Below, one piece after another: positions 30,774 through 35,021 of a DNA stretch of 35,021 bases (position 1 is its first letter; every line of letters starts with the position of its first letter). The notes under the pieces are model-generated. The model did not search any database, had not been told where the DNA came from, and saw only the letters and a list, made by a program, of their open reading frames with translations. This DNA is from Caulobacter sp. (GTDB lineage: Bacteria > Pseudomonadota > Alphaproteobacteria > Caulobacterales > Caulobacteraceae). The position numbers were made by a program, and so were the translations under genes. Where the stretch lies: NCBI GenBank assembly GCA_030678995.1, contig JAUXTQ010000062.1, positions 1 to 35,021 on the forward strand, in the 5' to 3' direction.

Positions 30774-32000
30774 ATGAAAGAAACCAAACACGCCGCGGCG
30801 GATCCCGCCGCGCGGGCCGCCATGCATGAGGTCATGGCCGCCTTCGAGGCCTTCAAGGCCGCCAATGACGAGCGGCTGGGCGCCCTGGAAAGCAAACGCG
30901 CCGACGCCCTGCTGGAGGAGAAGGTCGCCCGCATCGACGCCTCGCTGCAGGCGGCGCAGGGGCGGCTGGACCGGGCCCTGGTCGACGGCCGGCGTCCGGC
31001 GCTGGCCTCCGAAGGCCGGCTGATCGTCCCGGACGAGCGCAAGGCGGCCTGGGACGGCTATCTCAAGACCGGCGCCTCCTCACTGATGATGCTGGAGGCC
31101 AAGGGGCTCAGCGAGGGCGTGCCCACCGCCGGCGGGTATGTCGCCCCGCCGGAGACCGAGCGGCTGATCGAGCGGCGGCTGCAGATGTCCTCGCCGATGC
31201 GCGACATCGCCACGGTGCGGACCATCGGCGCCGGCGTATTCCGCAAGCCCGTCAGCACCGCCGGCATCGAAAGCGGCTGGGTCGCCGAGACCGACGCCCG
31301 GCCGGAGACCGATCCGCCGGTCCTGGCCCTGCTGGAGTTCCCCGCCGCCGACCTCTACGCCAGCCCGGCGGCGACCCAGGCCCTGCTCGACGACGCCTTC
31401 GTCAATCTCGACGAATGGCTGGCCGCCGAGTGCGAGGACGCCTTCGCCGGCCAGGAGACCGAAGCGTTCGTCAACGGCAACGGGACCAACAAGCCCAAGG
31501 GCTTCCTCAGCTACACCAAGGTGGCCGACGCCGGCCACGCCTGGGGTGAGATCGGCTATGTCGCGTCGGGCGCGGTCGGCGACTTCGACCCGATCGACCC
31601 GGTCGACCGGATCATCGACCTGATCTACGCGCCCAAGGCCCAGTACCGCGCCAACGGCCGGTTCGTGCTCAACCGGCGCACGGCGGCGAAGATCCGCAAG
31701 TTCAAGGATGCCGACGGCAACTACATCTGGTCGCCGGCCACGGCGCCGGGCGCGCCCGCCACGCTGCTGGGCTATCCGGCCACCGAGATCGAGACCATGC
31801 CGGACGTGGCGGCCGATGCCTTCGCCCTGGCCTTCGGTGACTTCGCCAAGGGCTATCTGATCGTCGACCGGGCGGGGATGCGGGTGCTGCGCGATCCCTA
31901 TTCGGCCAAGCCCTACGTGCTGTTCTACACCACCAAGCGGGTCGGCGGCGGGGTGCAGAACTTCGACGCCATCAAGCTGATGAAGTTCGCGGCGTCGTAA
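30774..32000 (+). CDS. GTA major capsid protein (gp5), HK97 fold
   Basis: This 408-residue protein has a Lys/Glu-rich helical delta domain (about 1-110) that would be removed by gp4, then an HK97 fold: KGLSEGVPTAGGYVAPPETE, MRDIATVRTIGAG, GWVAETDARPETDPP, TQALLDDAFVNLDEWLA, FVNGNGTNKPKGFL, FVLNRRTAAKIRKFKDADGN and GDFAKGYLIVDRAGMRVLRD. Start ATG has TTGGAG 6 nt upstream. It forms the icosahedral head. No indel or stop is visible. Confidence 0.96.
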   Translation: MKETKHAAADPAARAAMHEVMAAFEAFKAANDERLGALESKRADALLEEKVARIDASLQAAQGRLDRALVDGRRPALASEGRLIVPDERKAAWDGYLKTGASSLMMLEAKGLSEGVPTAGGYVAPPETERLIERRLQMSSPMRDIATVRTIGAGVFRKPVSTAGIESGWVAETDARPETDPPVLALLEFPAADLYASPAATQALLDDAFVNLDEWLAAECEDAFAGQETEAFVNGNGTNKPKGFLSYTKVADAGHAWGEIGYVASGAVGDFDPIDPVDRIIDLIYAPKAQYRANGRFVLNRRTAAKIRKFKDADGNYIWSPATAPGAPATLLGYPATEIETMPDVAADAFALAFGDFAKGYLIVDRAGMRVLRDPYSAKPYVLFYTTKRVGGGVQNFDAIKLMKFAAS

Positions 32001-32006
32001 CCACTG

Positions 32007-32165
32007 ATCCTCCCCGGCGTAGCCGGGGAGGGGGACCGCCGGAGGCGGTGGAGGGGGCTGCGCGAACGCCAGCGGCCGGGTCCTGAATTCAGGTCGTTCC
32101 GGCCAGTTCGGCGCCGCCCCCTCCACCATCCTGCGGATGGTCCCCCTCCCCTCTGCGAGGGGAGG
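32007..32165. repeat. Family B mosaic palindromic repeat, copy 6
   Basis: It starts ATCCTCCCCGGCGTAGCCGG then ACCGCCGGAGGCGGTGG, and ends CCTCCACCATCCTGCGGATG then GTCCCCCTCCCC and a GAGGGGAGGA end. Centre CCTGAATTC as in copy 4. It fills the gap between capsid and connector genes. Confidence 0.85.
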
Positions 32166-32184
32166 AAAATCCGGAAATTACCCC

Positions 32185-32451
32185 ATGCCCCCTGTCACCC
32201 TGGCCGAGGCGAGGCTGTTTCTGCGCGTCACCGATGACGCGGAGGACGGCCTGGTCCAGCTGCTGATCGACGCCGCCGTGGCGCGGGTCGAGGCCGCGAC
32301 CGGCCTGACCCTGACCGACGCCTCCCCGGCGCCCCTGCGACTGGCCCTGCTGATGCTGGTCGCCCACGGTTTCGAGCACCGCGAGGCGACCGAGTCGCCG
32401 CTGGCGCTGGTCGAGCCCTGGCTGGCCCCGTTCCGCCCGGTGCGGCTGTGA
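32185..32451 (+). CDS. GTA head-tail connector (gp6)
   Basis: This 88-residue protein starts at ATG 32185, downstream of repeat copy 6. The sequence VTLAEARLFLRVTDDAEDGL, VQLLIDAAVARVEAATGLTL and LALLMLVAHGFEHREAT matches the phiE125 gp8-type head-tail connector family, an all-helical ring protein under the portal. It overlaps gp7 by a few bases (GTGA). Normal length. Confidence 0.9.
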   Translation: MPPVTLAEARLFLRVTDDAEDGLVQLLIDAAVARVEAATGLTLTDASPAPLRLALLMLVAHGFEHREATESPLALVEPWLAPFRPVRL

Positions 32452-32771
32452 CCGTCGCGTCCCTTCGAACCCTGGCCATCCTCGAAGCCGTCTCGGAGGC
32501 CGAGACCGTGTTCGGCGGCCGCACGAAATCCTGGATCCAGGTCGCCGCCCTGTGGGTCGATCTGCAGCCGCGCGGCCATCGTGAAACCGCCGACGGCGTC
32601 GCCCGGCCGGCCCTGATCGAGACCGCGCAGGCCATCGCCCGGTCCCACGCCGCCGCCGCCCGCGGCATGCGGCTGAAGGCCGGCGGCGAGGCCTGGCGGG
32701 TGGTGGCGGTCATCCCCGCCTCGCCGAAGCCCGGCCGCATGACCCTCAGCCTCGAAAGGATCTGGCCGTGA
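32448..32771 (+). CDS. GTA head closure/adaptor protein (gp7)
   Basis: This 107-residue protein from a GTG overlaps the gp6 stop. AEAETVFGGRTKSW-like sequence, VAALWVDLQPRG and GEAWRVVAVIPASPKPGRMT fit the phage head-closure (SPP1 gp16-like) group, a small beta-barrel that plugs the portal-connector channel. It overlaps gp8 likewise. Placement by order as well as sequence. Confidence 0.87.
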   Translation: MTVASLRTLAILEAVSEAETVFGGRTKSWIQVAALWVDLQPRGHRETADGVARPALIETAQAIARSHAAAARGMRLKAGGEAWRVVAVIPASPKPGRMTLSLERIWP

Positions 32772-33175
32772 GCCCCGATCTCGCCCTGCACAAGGCGCTG
32801 CTCGACCATCTGCGGGCCGACGCCGCCCTGGCCGCCCTGCTGGGCGACCCGCCGCGCATCCATGACGAGCCGCCGGCCGACGCCGACTATCCCCTGCTGC
32901 TGTTCGGCCGCGCCGAGACCCGGCCGTGGGGCGGCCTGGACGGGGAGGGGCTGGAACACGCCCTGACCCTGACCTGCCTCTCCCGCTTCGACGGCGCCGA
33001 GGAGGCCAAGGCCGTGGTCGCCGCCGTCCGCGCCCGCCTGCACGACGCCGCCCTGACCCTCGACGGCCACCGCCTGGTCAATCTGCGAACAACCTACTGC
33101 GACGTCTTCCGCGCCGCCGGCGGCAAGCCGACCGTCGGCGTGGTTCGGATCCGGGCGGTGACGGAGGCGGTGTAA
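32768..33175 (+). CDS. GTA tail completion protein, DUF3168 (gp8)
   Basis: This 135-residue protein, GTG start overlapping gp7, has the DUF3168 pattern: ALHKALLDHLRADAALAALL, RIHDEPPADADYPLLLFG, a LTCLSRFDGAEEAKAVVAAV region, HRLVNLRTTYCDVFRAAGGK and VVRIRAVTE. It is the tail terminator-type subunit. It is followed directly by repeat copy 7 and the inverted DUF6882 gene, not by gp9. Confidence 0.9.
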   Translation: MSPDLALHKALLDHLRADAALAALLGDPPRIHDEPPADADYPLLLFGRAETRPWGGLDGEGLEHALTLTCLSRFDGAEEAKAVVAAVRARLHDAALTLDGHRLVNLRTTYCDVFRAAGGKPTVGVVRIRAVTEAV

Positions 33176-33180
33176 TCAAG

Positions 33181-33302
33181 ATCCTCCCCCATCGGGGGAG
33201 GTGGCGCTGCGAAGCCGTAGGCGAAGCGGGGACGGAGGGGGTCCGCTCAGATCCCGGGTGACCCCCTCAGTCCGCTTCGCGGACAGCTCCCCCAAGGGGG
33301 GA
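33181..33302. repeat. Family B mosaic palindromic repeat, copy 7
   Basis: It starts ATCCTCCCCCATCGGGGGAG then a CGAAGCCGTAGGCGAAGCG segment, and ends CCCCCTCAGT, CCGCTTCGCGG and ACAGCTCCCCCAAGGGGGGA. Same end modules as copy 3. It lies just after gp8 and 12 bp from the stop of the DUF6882 gene. Confidence 0.85.
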
Positions 33303-33313
33303 GCATCTGCAAT

Positions 33314-33778
33314 TCACTCCACGAAACCGATGCTGCGGTAGAGGAAGAACAGCGACCGGGGGCCGTCCATCGGGCGGTAGGCGCCCAGGGCCCCGGTGAT
33401 TTTCGCGGCCACGGCGGTCATGGCCCAACCCAGCTCGGTGAGGTTCTCGCCCTGCAGGCGGGGCGCAACCAGGTCGGCGACGCCGTTCTCCTCGCCCCAG
33501 GCCCGGACCTTCTGCACGTCCTCCAGCAGGGCGGCCGGCCACCAGCCGGCATTGGCCCAGCCCCACAGGAAGTCCACGTCGGTGGCCCCGATCACCTGGA
33601 TGTCAGCCACCACCCTGGCTTTGCCCTTGTGGGAAAAGGTCAGGGTTCCCGCGCCCAGGTCGTAGTCGAACCGCTCCCAGGCGGTGATCCCGAATGTCGC
33701 GTTGATGCCCTCGTTGAGGTCGGTCAGTGCATGCACGGCGTCGCGCCGAAATTTCGGGAAATCCAGCGCCGCGCTCAT
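33314..33778 (-). CDS. DUF6882 domain protein inserted in the GTA cluster
   Basis: This 154-residue protein on the minus strand has AHALTDLNEGINATFGI-like start (from VHALTD), FDYDLGAGTLTFSHKGKARV, a VDFLWGWANAGWWPAALLED core and VRAWGEENGVADL. The W-x-W-x-W-A-N and VRxWGEENG features recall DUF6882, of unknown function. No signal peptide or membrane segment. It is not part of known GTA clusters, separates gp8 from gp9, faces leftward, and its start is 29 bp from gp9. Base composition is like the host, so the insertion came from related DNA or is old. Confidence 0.82.
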   Translation of the reverse strand: MSAALDFPKFRRDAVHALTDLNEGINATFGITAWERFDYDLGAGTLTFSHKGKARVVADIQVIGATDVDFLWGWANAGWWPAALLEDVQKVRAWGEENGVADLVAPRLQGENLTELGWAMTAVAAKITGALGAYRPMDGPRSLFFLYRSIGFVE

Positions 33779-33807
33779 CTAATCCTCCAGACCTGACGGA
33801 GCCTACC

Positions 33808-34224
33808 ATGGCCGCTCAACGCGGAAAGGACATCCTTCTCAAGATCAGCGACGGCGGCGAGCCCCCGGACTATGTGACGGTGGCCGGCCTGCGCGCGCGG
33901 ACCATCTCGCTTGGCGCCCGGACCATCGACGCCACCGACGGCGACAGCGCCGGCCGCTGGCGCGAGCTGCTGGCCGGGGCGGGGGTCAAACAGGCCGCCG
34001 TTTCCGGCGCGGGCGTGTTCCGCGACGCCGCCTCCGACGCCCTGGTGCGGGAGGTGTTCTTCGCCCAGGAAGCCCGCGCCTGGCGGCTGATCGTGCCGGA
34101 CTTCGGGACCCTCGAAGGCCCGTTCCTCGTCGCCGCCCTGGAATACGCCGGCGACCACGAGGGCGAGGCGACCTGGGCCATCACCCTGGCCTCCGCCGGG
34201 GCGGTGACGTTCGCGGCGCTCTGA
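33808..34224 (+). CDS. GTA major tail protein (gp9)
   Basis: This 138-residue protein starts at ATG 33808 with GACGGAG upstream. AAQRGKDILLKISDGGEPPD, TVAGLRARTISLGARTIDAT, DGDSAGRWRELLAGAGVKQA and the strand ALEYAGDHEGEATWAITLAS fit the TIGR02126-type phage major tail protein, which polymerises into the tail tube. Because of the DUF6882 insertion it needs a promoter or readthrough of its own; the leader is very short. Confidence 0.93.
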   Translation: MAAQRGKDILLKISDGGEPPDYVTVAGLRARTISLGARTIDATDGDSAGRWRELLAGAGVKQAAVSGAGVFRDAASDALVREVFFAQEARAWRLIVPDFGTLEGPFLVAALEYAGDHEGEATWAITLASAGAVTFAAL

Positions 34225-34225
34225 G

Positions 34226-34510
34226 ATGCACGCCAACCATGCCCGCGGCGAGGTGGTCGCGACCCTGGCCGGCCGGCCGCGTCGGCTGTGCCTGACGCTC
34301 GGCGCCCTGGCCGAGCTGGAGACCGCCTTCGCCGCCGAGGGCTGGGAGGCGCTGGCCGCGCGGCTGAAGAGCCTGTCGGCCCGCGACCTGACCGCCGTGC
34401 TTGCGGCCCTGCTGCGCGGCGGCGGCGAGGCGCCGGGCGACCTCTCCGGCGTCGAGCTGGGCGAGGCGGCAGGCGCCATCGCGGCGGCCTTCACCGCGGC
34501 GGGGTCATGA
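34226..34510 (+). CDS. GTA gp10-like tail assembly chaperone
   Basis: This 94-residue protein starts 1 bp after gp9. GRPRRLCLTLGALAELETAF, WEALAARLKSLSARDLTAVL and a helical alanine tail match the GTA gp10 family (Phage_TAC_11). It is a tail assembly chaperone that would bind the tape measure protein. Overlaps the next gene by ATGA. Confidence 0.92.
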   Translation: MHANHARGEVVATLAGRPRRLCLTLGALAELETAFAAEGWEALAARLKSLSARDLTAVLAALLRGGGEAPGDLSGVELGEAAGAIAAAFTAAGS

Positions 34511-34689
34511 CCACCCCCTGGCCGCGCATGCTGCGGCTGGCGGCGCTGGAGTTCCACATCCCGCCGCGGGACTTCTGGCGCCTGTCGCTGGCCGAATGGC
34601 GGGCGCTGTCGGCGGACGACGGCCCGCAACCTCTCGGTCGCGCGGGGCTCGAAGCCCTGGCGCGGCGCTTTCCGGACAGGACGCCATGA
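34507..34689 (+). CDS. Second tail assembly chaperone (TIGR02216 type)
   Basis: This 60-residue protein overlaps gp10 by ATGA. PRMLRLAALEFHIPPRDFWR and LSLAEWRALSADD match the short TIGR02216/DUF2376-type phage protein downstream of gp10 in GTA clusters. Together with gp10 it resembles the split G/GT chaperone layout of siphophages. It overlaps the tape measure gene by ATGA. Confidence 0.88.
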   Translation: MTTPWPRMLRLAALEFHIPPRDFWRLSLAEWRALSADDGPQPLGRAGLEALARRFPDRTP

Positions 34690-35021
34690 CCCAGTTCGAC
34701 GATCCCGGCCTCACCGCCATCCCCCGCCAGACGGCGGAGGCGGCGGCGGCGCTGGAGGCCCTGCGCGAGCCCGCCCGGCGGGCCGCCGACTCCATCGACG
34801 AGGCCTTCACCCGGGCGGGGAGCAGCCTGAGCCGTTCGCTGGCCAGGGCGGCTTCCGACGGCAAGGTCAGCCTGGCCGAGCTGGCCCAGGCGGTGCTGGC
34901 GGCCGTCAACGCCGCCGCCGGCGCGCGCGGCGGCGGCTTGGCCGAGGCCGTGTCAGCGGTTCTGAAGGGCGGCTTCGCCGGGGCGCGCGCCGACGGCGGC
35001 CTGACCGTCAACGTGACAGTG
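34686..35021 (+). CDS. GTA tail tape measure-like protein (gp11), partial
   Basis: The frame opens at ATG 34686 (overlapping the previous gene) and remains open to the window edge, so 112 codons are seen. It is alanine-rich and helical (QTAEAAAALEALREPARRAA, SLSRSLARAASDGKVSLAEL), then a glycine-rich stretch GARADGGLTVNVTV. Start and order match GTA gene 11, a short tape measure protein. The 3' part lies outside the window. Confidence 0.85.
   Translation, partial: MTQFDDPGLTAIPRQTAEAAAALEALREPARRAADSIDEAFTRAGSSLSRSLARAASDGKVSLAELAQAVLAAVNAAAGARGGGLAEAVSAVLKGGFAGARADGGLTVNVTV

Noticed and set aside
11174..33302. CRISPR-like arrays in the repeated regions
   Set aside because: Repeats are palindromic, dispersed and not regularly spaced; no cas genes.
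26594..35021. Ordinary prophage instead of a GTA
   Set aside because: Gene order with gp10 and TIGR02216-type proteins and host-like composition match GTA clusters; no integrase, repressor, replication or lysis genes are seen, although DNA beyond the edge was not available.

Overview
The window is high-GC DNA with alphaproteobacterial gene content and looks like Caulobacterales (Caulobacter or Phenylobacterium type). The evidence is the codon use, a gene-transfer-agent (GTA) head-tail cluster of the Rhodobacterales/Caulobacterales order, DUF1289, YcgN and PBP1A-type housekeeping genes, and GANTC (CcrM-type) sites in some intergenic regions. The genus is an inference. No rRNA, tRNA or CRISPR was seen.

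Layout. 1-84: truncated IS30-type transposase at the window edge. 0.2-6.4 kb: an SDR oxidoreductase; a TetR regulator with a perfect palindromic operator in front of a LolD/MacB-like ABC ATPase, a two-module FtsX-type permease and a 37-residue membrane peptide; then the tRNA dihydrouridine synthase DusA. 6.4-11.6 kb (minus strand): a TPR-sulfotransferase, a large secreted protein of unknown function, a retropepsin-like aspartic protease and a DUF1289 protein. 11.7-12.8 kb: two tandem paralogous small secreted proteins, each with its own terminator. 12.9-15.7 kb: a paired acyl-CoA dehydrogenase operon behind a PsrA-like site, plus a small membrane protein. 15.8-20.9 kb: a GAF-PAS hybrid histidine kinase, a Fic AMP-transferase, and a TetR gene divergent from a DUF4386-like membrane protein with two operator copies between them. 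21-26.3 kb: ABC-F (Uup-like) ATPase, DUF559 nuclease-like protein, YcgN and a class A penicillin-binding protein.

26.6 kb to the right edge: the GTA structural cluster in canonical order, namely gp1, terminase (gp2), portal (gp3), a small TM/coiled-coil protein, prohead protease (gp4), major capsid (gp5), connector (gp6), head closure (gp7), DUF3168 tail completion (gp8), major tail protein (gp9), tail chaperones (gp10, TIGR02216 type), and a tape-measure-like gene (gp11) cut by the window edge. Every GTA ORF visible is open, but the cluster is interrupted by non-GTA DNA: a lower-GC ~0.5 kb insert between terminase and portal, a DUF6882 gene on the opposite strand between gp8 and gp9, and many dispersed repeats.

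Two repeat families stand out. Family A has three copies; each is two GGGGAC..GTCCCC hairpins in inverted orientation around a 20-26 nt spacer (REPIN-like). Family B consists of longer mosaic palindromes built from CTCCCC/GGGGAG ends, with seven full copies and one half copy, five of them in or at the GTA cluster. Family B sequence is also read as protein in three genes: inside the ABC-F linker, and at the C-termini of the DUF559 protein and the GTA prohead protease. These repeats and what they do to the GTA cluster are the most unusual feature of the window.
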